Assembly: GCF_009758415.1 (NCBI RefSeq)
Contig: NZ_WQRF01000001.1
Location: forward strand, 62,001 to 126,000
From: Devosia marina
GTDB taxonomy: Bacteria > Pseudomonadota > Alphaproteobacteria > Rhizobiales > Devosiaceae
Reading direction: 5' to 3'
Length of the DNA: 64,000 nucleotides
Shown piece after piece: positions 24,623-34,430 of the stretch. A program made the translations under genes and the position numbers. How positions within the stretch are numbered: the first letter of the stretch is position 1; the number at the start of each line of letters is the position of its first letter. The notes below the pieces were generated by a model that was given only the letters and a program-made list of their open reading frames with translations, was not told where the DNA came from and did no database searches.

Positions 24623-25621
24623 TTACATCAGGTCCATGCCGAGGCCCTGGCAGACATACTCGGTGGTATAGGCCGTGGTGATGTCGAGGCCTGGCTCATA
24701 GACGCCTACGTCCACCATGCTGTCGTAGAATTCGGTCCAGCGCGCGTCGGTCATGCAACCGATGCCCTGGGTCTCGGCATCACCAGAAACGACGATGCCG
24801 TATTCCTTCATCTTGGCGATCCCATAGGCGATCTGGTCGTCGGTCATTTCCGGATTGTCGGCCTTGATCAGCTCGTTTGCCGCGGCATTGTCGCCATAGA
24901 GATAGTTGTACCAGCCGATGATCGAGGCTTCGACGAAACGCTTTGCGATATCCGGGTTGGCTTCAACCCAGGGCTTCATCGCCTCGATGGTGGTGGAGTA
25001 GGGGGTGTAGCCCTGGTCGGCCAGCAACCAGACATCGGGCGCAAAGCCGGCCTCGCGCTCGATCGAGAGTGGTTCGGAAGTCAGATAACCCTGCTGGATC
25101 GCCATTTCGTCGGCCAGGAACGAAGCCGGGTTGAACTGATAGGGCTCGTATTTGTCTTCAGCGAAGTCAGGCCACTCGGTCTTCATCCAGGAGAAGTACG
25201 AGGTGAATCCGTCCGCACTTAAGATATATTTCGAAGCCCCGGCCAGCTCCGGAAAGGTATCAAATTGGTCTGGGTGCGACATTAGGATCTGCGGATCCTT
25301 CTGGAAAATTGCCGCCAGGGTGATGGTTGGAATCTCTTCCTTGACCGCGTTGATCGCGCCCGAAACCCCGCCCATGTAGAATTGCACGCCACCACTCACC
25401 AGCATCGGTCGGCCCGGTGACTGTGGCCCACCCTGCATCACGGTGACGTCGAGGCCGTATTCCTCATAGGTGCCATCGGCAATGGCCTGATAGTAGCCGC
25501 CATGTTCGGCCTGGGCGAGCCAGTTGGTGGCGAAGGTGACTGCGTCGAGCTCCTGCGCTGCTGCCGGGCTGCTGGCCAGCGCCAGTGCGGCCAGAAGAAT
25601 GGTTTTGGTCGAAATCTGCAT
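24623..25621 (-). CDS. NMT1/THI5-like ABC substrate-binding protein
   Basis: A 332-residue periplasmic binding protein. ATG 25621 follows GGGAGC and opens signal peptide MQISTKTILLAALALASSPAAA. The mature start, ..VTFATNWLAQAEHGGYYQAIADGTYEEYGLDVTVMQGG, is the hallmark entry of the NMT1 family (thiamine-pyrimidine, riboflavin-precursor and sulfonate binders). It heads the operon with ATPase, permease, amidohydrolase, FAD oxidase and flavoprotein. An N-heterocycle such as a pyrimidine derivative is a reasonable substrate guess from the adjacent deaminase-like enzyme. Confidence 0.88.
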   Translation of the reverse strand: MQISTKTILLAALALASSPAAAQELDAVTFATNWLAQAEHGGYYQAIADGTYEEYGLDVTVMQGGPQSPGRPMLVSGGVQFYMGGVSGAINAVKEEIPTITLAAIFQKDPQILMSHPDQFDTFPELAGASKYILSADGFTSYFSWMKTEWPDFAEDKYEPYQFNPASFLADEMAIQQGYLTSEPLSIEREAGFAPDVWLLADQGYTPYSTTIEAMKPWVEANPDIAKRFVEASIIGWYNYLYGDNAAANELIKADNPEMTDDQIAYGIAKMKEYGIVVSGDAETQGIGCMTDARWTEFYDSMVDVGVYEPGLDITTAYTTEYVCQGLGMDLM

Positions 25622-25833
25622 CAATGCGCTCCCTGTGCCGCGGCCCCTCGCCACGGCCTGTTGCTCTGACGGCTGAGGCCGCCCTGGCCATACCTTTCGA
25701 CATGCAGTCGCATCTGTGAAGCTAAAAAATAGGCAAAGTGCAAGAATGCCTGCTATGCGTGCAGTGGGTGGCTGTTGGGCTGGTCAGGACGAGCCCCGGC
25801 CTCTAGCATTCCCATCAAAATAAATGAGTTTGC

Positions 25834-26223
25834 ATGTTCACACCCCTCGCCCCGGCGGCCATCCATCCCCCCTTCGCCCCCTATAGCCACGGCGTGGTTG
25901 TGCCCGAGGGGCAAAGGTTGGTGTTTTGCTCGGGACAATTGGGCATCGATGGGAATGCGATGATCCCGCCGGACTGCGCGGCTCAGACGAGGCTCTGCTT
26001 CGGCAATATCGCAGCCATTCTCTCCGAGGCCGGACTGAAGCTGGCCGATATCGTGCGGATCAACGCCTATGTCACAGGACGAGAGCACCTGGCGGACTAT
26101 ATGGCGGTGCGCAATGCACTGTTTGCCGAGCCCTATCCTGCTTCGACCCTGATGATCGTCTCTGGCTTTGCCCGCCCCGAGTTTGTGGTCGAAATCGAAG
26201 CCATCGCTGCCGGCCCCGCCTAA
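25834..26223 (+). CDS. Rid-family (YjgF/RidA-like) protein with altered active-site Arg
   Basis: A 129-residue Rid protein (SHGVVVPEGQRLVFCSGQLGID; EIEAIA near the C-terminus). RidA hydrolyses enamine/imine intermediates. Here the motif that in E. coli RidA reads PARS is PAST, so the arginine that binds the carboxylate is replaced by serine. It therefore probably belongs to one of the non-RidA Rid subfamilies found in nitrogen-compound catabolic operons. It is divergent from the NMT1-type operon across a 212-base region and is followed 11 bases later by a creatininase-family gene. The Shine-Dalgarno is weak. Confidence 0.82.
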   Translation: MFTPLAPAAIHPPFAPYSHGVVVPEGQRLVFCSGQLGIDGNAMIPPDCAAQTRLCFGNIAAILSEAGLKLADIVRINAYVTGREHLADYMAVRNALFAEPYPASTLMIVSGFARPEFVVEIEAIAAGPA

Positions 26224-26234
26224 GGAAAAAGACC

Positions 26235-27041
26235 ATGAGAAAGATCTGGTGGACCGATTTCGCTGCCCGCGAATTCGACAATCTCGACCCGGACAAGACG
26301 ATCGCCATCCTGCCAATTGCGGCGGTGGAACAGCACGGGCCACATTTGCCTGTGGGCACTGATACCATCATCAATCAATCGATGATGAACCTGCTGGCCG
26401 AGCGCGTGCCCGCCGATCTCGATATCCGCATTCTGCCCGTGCAGGCCGTCGGCAAATCCAATGAGCACATCTGGGCCAAAGGCACGATTACTCACAAGGC
26501 TACCAACCTTATTGACGCCTGGACCCAAATTGGCCTTGAGGTCGCACGGGCGGGAGTGAAGAAAATCGTCTTCGTCAATTCCCATGGCGGCAATGAAGAA
26601 GTCATGGGAATTGTCGCGCGGGAATTGCGCGTGGAAGCCGGCATGCTGGCGGTCAAGAGCGGTTGGCGTTTCGGCGCGCCGGAAGGCGTTCTGAGCGATC
26701 TGGAACGGCGCCACGGCATCCATGGCGGCGACGCTGAAACCTCATTGATCCTGCATTTCCGGCCGGACCTGGTCGATATGGATCGAGCCGAGAACTTTCC
26801 CTCGATCGCCACAAGGGACGAGCAGAAGTTCAAGTATCTCCGGCCCACTGGTGCCTTCGGGCATGTCTATGCCTGGGTTGCTTCCGATATCAATCCATCT
26901 GGCGCGGTAGGCGAAGCAGCCTTGGCAACCGCCGAAAAGGGGCGGGCTATGGCCGAGCGCAATGTTGCGGGCATGATCGAGGTGCTGCGCGAAGTCGAGC
27001 GTATACCCCTGCCTGGGACGGAGCGCTGGCAGCTTGGCTAA
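26235..27041 (+). CDS. Creatininase-family amidohydrolase
   Basis: A 268-residue protein with the creatininase metal-binding motifs: EQHGPHLPVGTD near residue 34, NSHGGNEE near 115 and HGGDAETS near 160. Members hydrolyse cyclic or linear amides such as creatinine, or open formamide-type rings. The start is ATG 26235 with AAGGAAAAA upstream. It overlaps the convergent GntR gene stop by four bases. With the Rid protein and the divergent deaminase-like operon it suggests stepwise breakdown of a nitrogen heterocycle. Substrate unknown. Confidence 0.85.
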   Translation: MRKIWWTDFAAREFDNLDPDKTIAILPIAAVEQHGPHLPVGTDTIINQSMMNLLAERVPADLDIRILPVQAVGKSNEHIWAKGTITHKATNLIDAWTQIGLEVARAGVKKIVFVNSHGGNEEVMGIVARELRVEAGMLAVKSGWRFGAPEGVLSDLERRHGIHGGDAETSLILHFRPDLVDMDRAENFPSIATRDEQKFKYLRPTGAFGHVYAWVASDINPSGAVGEAALATAEKGRAMAERNVAGMIEVLREVERIPLPGTERWQLG

Positions 27042-27766
27042 ACGAGCTTGCCGTCCGCAATGATCGCGCGGACTTCGTCCTCGACTGAATCCAGAATGCG
27101 ATTGATGGCGGCCACCGCCAGATCGGCATTCTCGGCCACGATAGCGTCGGCCAGATCGCGGTGCAGCGGGAAGGATTCGAGGCCGAACGCGTCTCGGTTG
27201 AAAGGCGAGATGTCCCCGCGCTCCAACGCATGGTCCAGATTTACCAGGATTTGCCCATACATCGGATTGCCCGAGGCATCATAGATTGCATTGTGAAAGG
27301 CATGGTCTGCCTTGCGCCATGATCGACCAGCCTGCACATCGTCCAGCAGCTCATCGCATAGCCGCGCGATTTCCGCCCGCTGTTTGGCTGTGGCATGCAG
27401 GGTTGCTTTGCGCACAACGTCGTTTTCCAGCGTGCGGCGGATTTCGAGCAGCCGCAGCAGGGCCTCGCCTTCCAGCCGCACCATGGTCGGGACAAGGCCA
27501 CGCGAGGTTTGCACGCGCGCGGCCAGATAGGTGCCGTCGCCGCGCCGTCGCCGAATGATGCCGAGGCCCTCCCAGCGATTGAGGGCTTCGCGAATGGTCG
27601 ATCGGCCAACGCCCAGCGAGGCCGCCAGCGACACCTCGGGCGGCAGGCGGTCGCCGATCTTGAGGCCGGCGCGCTCGACCATTTCGGCAAGCGCATCCAG
27701 CACCGCCACATTGCGTGTGCGATTCTCAAGCGGTTCCAGATAACTCAGGGCGGCTTCCCGACTCAT
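27038..27766 (-). CDS. GntR-family (FadR/FCD) transcriptional regulator
   Basis: A 242-residue regulator. Its winged HTH (residues ~15-80: LAASLGVGRSTIREALNRWEGLGIIRRRRGDGTYL is within it) is followed by an FCD ligand domain. Start 27766 is preferred because GGAGGA lies nine bases upstream; the ATG at 27775 abuts it. It is the last gene of the peptide-transport operon, 65 bases after the aminotransferase-like gene. FadR-type proteins bind sites of the form GT-N3-AC, and ATATGTCTGACA occurs before both 34299 and 36884, so this protein is the best candidate for those sites. That link is inference. Confidence 0.85.
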   Translation of the reverse strand: MSREAALSYLEPLENRTRNVAVLDALAEMVERAGLKIGDRLPPEVSLAASLGVGRSTIREALNRWEGLGIIRRRRGDGTYLAARVQTSRGLVPTMVRLEGEALLRLLEIRRTLENDVVRKATLHATAKQRAEIARLCDELLDDVQAGRSWRKADHAFHNAIYDASGNPMYGQILVNLDHALERGDISPFNRDAFGLESFPLHRDLADAIVAENADLAVAAINRILDSVEDEVRAIIADGKLV

Positions 27767-27831
27767 GGGGCCCATTCCTCCAGATGCGGCGGACCGTTAT
27801 TGGCCACTCACACCACATATTGGCGCATTTG

Positions 27832-29031
27832 TCAGCCTTGCGCTGCCAGTGGCGCCTGCTTGAGCTCAAGCAACTCGGTGAGTGCGTCGACCAGCCGGTC
27901 CATTTGCGGGCGAGAATTGTAGCCCTGCACCGACAAACGCACGATGCAGGTGTCCTGCCATTTGAAAACGGGAATCTCGATGCCGTATTTCTCGAACAGC
28001 GTCGTGTGGACCGCGAGCGTATCGCATTCGGGTATGGGCATGGCGACCATTTGCGGGGCGCAGAACGCTGCACTGCTCAGAGGCGCAAGACCGGTCAGTT
28101 CGCCAAGGCGTCGTGCGGTATCCTGTGCCAGGGCATGGCAATGCTCGGAAATGGCCCACCAGTCGTTCTCCTTGCGGAAAACGATGGCGGCCGGAACGGT
28201 CAGCCAGGGCGCCGGATCGCGCGTACCGCGGATTTCCAGTTCGTCGATATAGGGAGAATTGCCGAAATTGCCTTTGGCGCCGGGCGCCTTGGAATCCTTG
28301 GTCCAGCCATGGCTGATCACCAGCGGGTTGAGCAGACCCTGCATCTCACGGCGGGTGTGGAGGAACGCCGATCCCTTGGGCGTCATCATCCATTTGTGGC
28401 AATTGCCCGCATAGAAATCGGCCCCGATGGCGTCGAGATCGAGCTTGATATGGCCTGGCGTATGGGCGCCATCGATCACCGACCAGATGCCGCGCCTGCG
28501 CGCCTCGGCGATGGCATTCTCGATTGGGAATAGCAGAGCGGTGGGCGAGGTGATGTGGCTGAGAAACAGGACCTTCGTCCGCTCCGTCATGCCGTCGATG
28601 ATGGTCTGGGTGAACGCCGCCTCGCTGACCAATGGCATGGGAACTTTGACTACCACGATCTCGGCGCCAGTCTTGCGGCAGACATAAGCCCAGGTCTTTT
28701 CCAGCGCAGAGTATTCGTGGTCAGTGGTAAGGATCTGGTCGCCGGGTTTGAGATCGAGTGATTGCGCCACTATATTGAGACCATTGGTGGCATTGGGCAC
28801 GCCGACAATGTCATCGGCGTTGCACCCCAGCTCGGCCGCCAGGGCATCGCGAGGCACGCGCAGCAGATCGTGCAGGCGACGGCCCAGGAACTCGACCGGT
28901 TCCTGCTCCAGTTCGAGCTGCCAGCCCTGATAAGCCTCGAACACCGGGCGCGGGCAGGCGCCGAAAGAACCGTGATTGAGGAAGGTGACATCCTCGCGGA
29001 GGAGGAAGTGCCGGGCGAGATTGTCGGACAC
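27832..29031 (-). CDS. Class V aminotransferase, isopenicillin-N-epimerase-like
   Basis: A 399-residue PLP enzyme. It has FLNHGSFG at 17-24 (typical of CefD-like members), VIDGAH at 185-190 (PLP-binding Asp) and NCHKWM with Lys213 as the Schiff-base lysine. The family contains epimerases, desulfurases and lyases as well as transaminases, so the reaction is open. It starts three bases after the permease stop in the peptide-transporter operon and should act on the imported amino compound in the cytoplasm. Size is normal. Confidence 0.85.
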   Translation of the reverse strand: MSDNLARHFLLREDVTFLNHGSFGACPRPVFEAYQGWQLELEQEPVEFLGRRLHDLLRVPRDALAAELGCNADDIVGVPNATNGLNIVAQSLDLKPGDQILTTDHEYSALEKTWAYVCRKTGAEIVVVKVPMPLVSEAAFTQTIIDGMTERTKVLFLSHITSPTALLFPIENAIAEARRRGIWSVIDGAHTPGHIKLDLDAIGADFYAGNCHKWMMTPKGSAFLHTRREMQGLLNPLVISHGWTKDSKAPGAKGNFGNSPYIDELEIRGTRDPAPWLTVPAAIVFRKENDWWAISEHCHALAQDTARRLGELTGLAPLSSAAFCAPQMVAMPIPECDTLAVHTTLFEKYGIEIPVFKWQDTCIVRLSVQGYNSRPQMDRLVDALTELLELKQAPLAAQG

Positions 29032-29034
29032 GGT

Positions 29035-29931
29035 TCAGCGGCCTTTCAGGGTGGGGTCGAGGGCATCGCGCAATCCGTCGCCAAACAGCGAGGTGGCGAG
29101 CACGGTGATGGCCAGCGCTGCCGTCGGGAAGACAGCCAGGTGCCAGTAGTAGAACATGAAATTGATGCCCTCATTGATCATCTGGCCCCAGGTGGCGGTG
29201 GGCGGCGGCACACCGATGCCCAGGAAGCTGAGCGAGGCTTCAAGCATCATGGCGAGCGGGATGGCCAGCACGAAACCGACAATGATCGGGCTGATCGAAT
29301 TGGGTATGAGGTGACGGCGAATGATGTACCAGGGCGAGGCGCCCAGCGCCTGCGCGGCCCGGACGAATTCCTTCTCCCGGAACGCCTTCACCTGGGCGCG
29401 GACGAGGAGGCACACCTGCACCCAGCCGAACAGAGCCGCAATGGCAACAATGGACATGTAGCCGCCGCGTAGGAGCGTGCCCAGCAGCATGGCTGCCAGA
29501 AGCGGTGGCACCACCGAGAACAATTCAATGATGCGCATGATGACCCAGTCGGTCCGGCCGCCGAAATAGCCGGCGAGCGCCCCCAGCGGAATGCCGATCA
29601 GCACCGAGAAGCCGGCGGCGATAAAGCCGATGGAGAGCGAGACGCGGGCGCCATAAACGATGCGTGTATAAAAATCGCGGCCCAGATTATCGACACCGAA
29701 CCAGTGCTCGGCTGAGGGGAAGGCCAGCGATTGGGTGAGGAACAATTGCGCTTCGGGCGGTACTGGGGTGATCAGCGGCGCAAAAACCGCCATCAGGATC
29801 AGAATGCTCATCACGATGCCGCCGGCGACAGCCGCCTTGTTGGACAGGAAACGCTGCCAGGCAAACCAGAGCGGGCTGCGCTGGCGCGGCGGGGCGGGCT
29901 CGATAATTGGCGTTGCGATTGTATCGGTCAT
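29035..29931 (-). CDS. Dipeptide/opine-type ABC transporter permease, DppC-like
   Basis: A 298-residue permease with an N-terminal cytoplasmic segment, a first span near 33-53 and the DppC-type EAA loop (FVRAAQALGASPWYIIRRHLIPNS). It overlaps the DppB-like gene by ATGA. The binding protein and fused ATPase lie upstream in the same operon. Import of a peptide, opine or similar amino compound is expected from the family. Confidence 0.92.
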   Translation of the reverse strand: MTDTIATPIIEPAPPRQRSPLWFAWQRFLSNKAAVAGGIVMSILILMAVFAPLITPVPPEAQLFLTQSLAFPSAEHWFGVDNLGRDFYTRIVYGARVSLSIGFIAAGFSVLIGIPLGALAGYFGGRTDWVIMRIIELFSVVPPLLAAMLLGTLLRGGYMSIVAIAALFGWVQVCLLVRAQVKAFREKEFVRAAQALGASPWYIIRRHLIPNSISPIIVGFVLAIPLAMMLEASLSFLGIGVPPPTATWGQMINEGINFMFYYWHLAVFPTAALAITVLATSLFGDGLRDALDPTLKGR

Positions 29932-30857
29932 TCTGCGCCTCCCACGCGGATACGCGGATTGATCAGCGCATAAACGATGTCTGAGAGAAGATAGGCGATG
30001 CAGTACATGAAGGTGATCATCAGCATCAGCGCCATTTCCAGCGGGTAGTCGCGTGTCTCGATGGATGAGACGAAGTAAGCGCCAAGGCCCGGCACGCGGA
30101 ACATGGCCTCGACAAAGATCGAGCCGGTGGCGGTGCCGATGAACATGGGCAGAAACACGGTAACCAGCGGAATGGCCGAATTGCGCAGCACATGCTGGAA
30201 GACGATGCGGCGTTCGCTAAGACCCTTGGCCCGCAGCACGGTAACGAAGGGCCGGCTCATGGTGTCGAGCATGGCCGAGCGCGTATAGCGGGCATAGGTG
30301 GCCACGGGGATTGCCGCGTAAGCAATGATGGGCAGAATCCAGCGTTCCGGATTGGGCCAGCCGCTGGCGGGCAGCCATTTGAGCCAGACGGCGAACACCA
30401 GGATCAGTAGCATCGAGGTGACAAAAACCGGAATGGTGAGGCCGATGGTGGCAACGGCGGAAGCCAGATAATCGATCCAGCTATTGCGGTTGAGCGCGGC
30501 CGCCATGCCCAGCAGGATACCAAGTGGGGCACCGATGAGCACGCCGAGCCCGCCCAGCACAAGGCTCGGCACCCAGGCACGGGAGAGGAGCTGCAACACG
30601 CTCTCGCCGGGGCTTTGATAGGGCACGCCGAAATCGAAATGCAGCACGCCCCACATATATTTGAGGTACTGGACGTAAAGCGGCTGATCGAGCCCGAGCT
30701 GGGCCATCAGCTTGGCGCGCACGGCCTCGGAAACCGGCATGTCATTGGCGTCGAATGGTCCACCCGGCACAGCATGCATCATCAGGAAGATGATGAGCGA
30801 CACCGCAATGAAGGTGAAAGCAACCGAAACGAGGCGGCGCAGGATGTAGCCGAGCAT
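29928..30857 (-). CDS. Dipeptide/opine-type ABC transporter permease, DppB-like
   Basis: A 309-residue permease starting MLGYILRRLVSVAFTF, the standard DppB-like entry, with six predicted spans, HAVPGGPFD and an EAA region (TVLRAKGLSERRIVFQHVLRNS). It lies 13 bases after the dual ATPase gene and is coupled to the DppC-like gene. Confidence 0.92.
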   Translation of the reverse strand: MLGYILRRLVSVAFTFIAVSLIIFLMMHAVPGGPFDANDMPVSEAVRAKLMAQLGLDQPLYVQYLKYMWGVLHFDFGVPYQSPGESVLQLLSRAWVPSLVLGGLGVLIGAPLGILLGMAAALNRNSWIDYLASAVATIGLTIPVFVTSMLLILVFAVWLKWLPASGWPNPERWILPIIAYAAIPVATYARYTRSAMLDTMSRPFVTVLRAKGLSERRIVFQHVLRNSAIPLVTVFLPMFIGTATGSIFVEAMFRVPGLGAYFVSSIETRDYPLEMALMLMITFMYCIAYLLSDIVYALINPRIRVGGAE

Positions 30858-30870
30858 CAGACCGTTCCCC

Positions 30871-32625
30871 TCAATTGGTCACATAGGCCTCGACCCGGTG
30901 GTCCGGGGCGATGGCGACAAGTTGCGGGTCGCTGTGCGGGGCGGTGCCCGCCTGCAACGTGGTCAGGCGCGGTGTCTGGGCGGCGATCTGCTCGGCAGTC
31001 AGGAATGTGCGCTCGCGCCTGAGTTTGGGATTGGTTGCCGGAACCGCATCAAGCAGCGCGCGGGTATAGGGGTGCTGCGGGTCCGAGAAAATCCGCTCGG
31101 TCGGCGCTTCTTCCACCACACGTCCGCGATACATCACAACAACGCTGTCGGTGAGGGATTTAACCGTCGACAAATCATGGCTGATGAACAGGATCGAAAG
31201 ACCCATCTCGGCCTGAAGTTTCTTCAACAGCCCGATGATCTGCGCCTTGACGGTGACGTCGAGTGCCGAGGTCGGCTCGTCGGCTACCAGCACATCGGGC
31301 TCGAGCACCAGGGCTCGGGCAATGGCCACGCGCTGCCGCTGACCGCCGGAAAGCTCGTGCGGATAGCGATTGGCGTAAGTACGGTCAAGGCCGACGCGCT
31401 CCAGCCAGTCCAGCGCCGTCTCTTCCTGCTCCCTGGCACTGCCAATGCCATGAATATGCAGCGGCTCGGCAATGGTCTGGGTCAGCGTCATCATCGGATC
31501 GAGCGCCGAATAGCTGTCCTGAAAGACGACCTGCATCTTTTTGCGCCAAGGCTTCAGCGCCTCTGCCGAAAGGGCCGATATGTCCTGCCCATCCACCAGG
31601 ATTTGGCCGCGGCTAACGTCGGTCAGCCGCAGGGCCATCATCCCGGTCGTCGTCTTGCCCGAACCACTCTCGCCCACAATGCCGACAATGCGGTTCTTGG
31701 GCAGGGCGATATTGACCTCGCGCACGGCGTGGAAGTCGGAATAGTCGGTGAACAGCCCGCGCCGGCGGCGGATGCGGTAGGCCTTGGCCAGCCCCTTGAG
31801 TTCAAGGGCAGGGGTTTTGCTGTCGCTACCGCGTGAGGGTTCAAAACTGGCATGCAGGCTGGCCAGAAGCTGCTTGGTATAGGCGTGCTGCGGAGCATCG
31901 AAGATCTGCTGCACCGGCCCTTCTTCCATGACCTCGCCGCGATACATCACCAGCACACGGTCGACCGTTTCGGCGATGACGCCCAGATCGTGGGTGATCA
32001 TGATCAGCGCCATGCCGAATTCGGCCTGCACCTTCTTGATCAGCTGCAGTATTTGCGCCTGGATGGTGACGTCGAGCGCGGTGGTTGGCTCGTCTGCAAT
32101 CAGCACCTTGGGCCGGCACGAGAGAGCCATGGCGATCATGGCGCGCTGCAACATGCCGCCCGAGAGCTGGTGCGGAAAATAGTTGAGAACATCGCTGGCG
32201 TTCTTGATCTCCACACGCAGCAGCAAGTCTTCGGCTTCCTTGAGCGCATCGCGCTTGGCAACATTGCGATGGGCCTGGATGGTCTCGGTGATCTGGTGCC
32301 CGATAGTGAAGACAGGATCGAATGCCGTCATCGGGTCCTGGAAAATCATCGCAGCGGAGCGACCGCGCAACCGCGCCAGATCGTCCTTGCGCGCCTTGCT
32401 AACATCAATCCCATCAAGCTGGAGCTTGGTGGCGCTGACCTCTGCTGTTGCTGGCAACAGGCGGAGCAAGGCGCTGCAACTCACCGACTTGCCCGAGCCG
32501 CTTTCCCCGACGATGCCGAGACTTTCACCTTCATTGACCGTAAAGCTGATGCCGCGCACCGCATCGATGGTTCCGCCATATTGGCGAAAGCTGACCTTGA
32601 GATCTGCGATTTCTACCAAAGCCAT
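30871..32625 (-). CDS. Peptide ABC transporter dual ATPase (DppD-DppF fusion)
   Basis: A 584-residue protein with two complete nucleotide-binding domains in tandem. The first has Walker [10 protein letters not shown] (40-48), LSGGMLQR and DEPTTALD. The second has GESGSGKTT near residue 345, LSGGQRQR and DEPTSALD. Each half carries the oligopeptide-type C-terminal extension ([23 protein letters not shown]). Such fusions replace separate DppD and DppF and are common in this class. It lies between a hairpin-containing gap after the binding protein and the permease genes. Confidence 0.93.
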   Translation of the reverse strand: MALVEIADLKVSFRQYGGTIDAVRGISFTVNEGESLGIVGESGSGKSVSCSALLRLLPATAEVSATKLQLDGIDVSKARKDDLARLRGRSAAMIFQDPMTAFDPVFTIGHQITETIQAHRNVAKRDALKEAEDLLLRVEIKNASDVLNYFPHQLSGGMLQRAMIAMALSCRPKVLIADEPTTALDVTIQAQILQLIKKVQAEFGMALIMITHDLGVIAETVDRVLVMYRGEVMEEGPVQQIFDAPQHAYTKQLLASLHASFEPSRGSDSKTPALELKGLAKAYRIRRRRGLFTDYSDFHAVREVNIALPKNRIVGIVGESGSGKTTTGMMALRLTDVSRGQILVDGQDISALSAEALKPWRKKMQVVFQDSYSALDPMMTLTQTIAEPLHIHGIGSAREQEETALDWLERVGLDRTYANRYPHELSGGQRQRVAIARALVLEPDVLVADEPTSALDVTVKAQIIGLLKKLQAEMGLSILFISHDLSTVKSLTDSVVVMYRGRVVEEAPTERIFSDPQHPYTRALLDAVPATNPKLRRERTFLTAEQIAAQTPRLTTLQAGTAPHSDPQLVAIAPDHRVEAYVTN

Positions 32626-32646
32626 AAGCTGGTCCCCGAAACTGGC

Positions 32647-32680
32647 GGCGCCTCCCGACTGGGAATGCCCGGGAGGCGCC
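32647..32680 (-). other. 11-bp stem-loop between binding-protein and ATPase genes
   Basis: GGCGCCTCCCG (32647-32657) and CGGGAGGCGCC (32670-32680) form a perfect 11-bp stem with a 12-base loop, 18 bases after the binding-protein stop. No T-run follows on the minus strand, so mRNA stabilisation or partial attenuation is more likely than full termination. Confidence 0.55.
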
Positions 32681-32697
32681 TCTGATGGATCGCTGGG

Positions 32698-34299
32698 TTA
32701 CTTCGTCAAATGGGTGAAGAAGTAGTGACCGAGACGATCCAGTGGGGTGAAGCCAAGCGAATTGGGCTCGGTTGCCTCGCCGCCCAGCTCGCTGGAGATG
32801 ATGGCGGTGGTGATCGGGTGTACCAGCGGCACGATCAGCCCCTGATCGATCATCACCTGCTCGGCCTGGGCATAGAGCGCATAGCGGGTATCCCAATCGC
32901 TTTCGGAGTCAGCTTGGGCAACTAGCGCATCATATTCGTCGACATGGTAGTTGTGCCGACCGCCATCGTAGAAGATGCCATAGAAGTTGGACGGATCGAG
33001 ATAGTCGTATTCGTACGGAGCGATGAAGATGTTGTTCTTCGCACCGCGCAGACCATCCATCCAGTCCGCGCCGGGAAGTTGACGGATGCTTACAGTAATT
33101 CCGAGGTGCTCGCCGAGTTCAGCCTGCAGATACTGCGCCATGGCCGGCACGATGGCGCCATTGTAGCCGCCTTCCTCGCGGATCCAGATTTCAATTTCCG
33201 GAAAGCCTTCGCCGTTCGGATAGCCTGCATCGGCCATGAATTGCTGGGCCTTTTCCGGATCGAAGGTAGCTTGGCCCACGACATCGGGATTGTAGCCAGG
33301 ATAGCCGGGCGGCAGGATCGACCCGGCCGGAATGGCGATGTCCCGCAGCACCGTTGAGGTCAGCTCATCGCGGTCAACAGCGTGGTAGAAGGCCCGGCGC
33401 ACATCGACATTGTTGAAGGGCTCGGATTCCAGGTCATAGGAGAGGTAGGAAGTGGCAAACACCGCATTGCGGCGGATGCCATCCGGATCGGCTGCCATGG
33501 CGACCGGAACCTGCCCAGTATTGAGGAAGGAGTAGTCTGCGTCACCAGCGAGAAAGGCCGGCAGGCCGACTTCAGGGGCGCCAAGGCTGGGGTCGACTTC
33601 GAGACGGTCAACCTGGGCCTGCCAGGGGCCGGTATAGCTCTCGGACTTGGTGAAGACGACGGAATTGTTCGACTTCTCCCAGCTCTCGATTTCAAAGGGG
33701 CCAGAGGACACGATGGTGTCGACATTGAGCGCCCAATCATCGCCGAGCTCGTCGACCTTGTGCTTGGGAACAGGATACCAGAGGCTGGTGACAGACGGCA
33801 GATATGGCTTGGGTGCAGTGGTGGTGACTTCAATTGTCAGGTCATCGACTGCCTCAAGCCCGAGGGTGGACACGTCGGCAGTGCCTTCCGTGACTTCCTT
33901 CCAGCCCTTGATGCCGCCGGCAAAATCCCAATACCAGGCAAAGTCGTAGCCGGTTGTTGCGGCGCGCTGCAGGGCAAAGACATAGTCTTCCGCCGTCAGC
34001 GGCTCGCCATCGGACCAGACTAGGCCATCGCGCAGCTTGAAGCTCCAGGTGAGGCCATCTTCCGATTGGCTCCAGCTCTCCGCCGCCATCGGCGTGAGTT
34101 CGAATTCCTTGTCGAAGGTTGCGATCGGCACCTGCAGCAATTCGGCAAAGGTCGCACGGTCATAGACCGTCTTCATATAGTCCATATAGGTGCCAGAGGT
34201 GGACTGACCGGGTGCCGTAATGGTCGACTGCGCCATTGCTGGCAGTGTCAATGCGGTGGCGACGGCCAGCGCAGCGACGAGTTTCCGTGTGATATGCAT
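32698..34299 (-). CDS. Peptide/opine-type ABC substrate-binding protein (family 5)
   Basis: A 533-residue periplasmic protein. ATG 34299 follows GGAGGGAG and opens signal peptide MHITRKLVAALAVATALTLPAMA; the frame runs on to 34443 without a signal-like N-terminus. Family-5 hallmarks are present: LTPMAAESWSQSEDGLTWSFKLRDGLVWSDGEPLTAEDYVFALQR (only part conserved), VRRAFYHAVDRDEL and QLPGADW. It delivers a peptide-like or amino-sugar ligand to the permeases downstream. The promoter region upstream carries ATATGTCTGACA at 34431-34442. Confidence 0.92.
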   Translation of the reverse strand: MHITRKLVAALAVATALTLPAMAQSTITAPGQSTSGTYMDYMKTVYDRATFAELLQVPIATFDKEFELTPMAAESWSQSEDGLTWSFKLRDGLVWSDGEPLTAEDYVFALQRAATTGYDFAWYWDFAGGIKGWKEVTEGTADVSTLGLEAVDDLTIEVTTTAPKPYLPSVTSLWYPVPKHKVDELGDDWALNVDTIVSSGPFEIESWEKSNNSVVFTKSESYTGPWQAQVDRLEVDPSLGAPEVGLPAFLAGDADYSFLNTGQVPVAMAADPDGIRRNAVFATSYLSYDLESEPFNNVDVRRAFYHAVDRDELTSTVLRDIAIPAGSILPPGYPGYNPDVVGQATFDPEKAQQFMADAGYPNGEGFPEIEIWIREEGGYNGAIVPAMAQYLQAELGEHLGITVSIRQLPGADWMDGLRGAKNNIFIAPYEYDYLDPSNFYGIFYDGGRHNYHVDEYDALVAQADSESDWDTRYALYAQAEQVMIDQGLIVPLVHPITTAIISSELGGEATEPNSLGFTPLDRLGHYFFTHLTK

Positions 34300-34430
34300 G
34301 AGCTCCCTCCTTGTTGCAGAGCAGTAGGCGTTCCCTGATGCGCCAGGCCCTTCCCCTCGGGTCTGGTCACTTTGCTTTGGCGCGGCTGGTGCCGCGGTCC
34401 GGCAGATTGTTCCCAAATCTGCCATATGAC

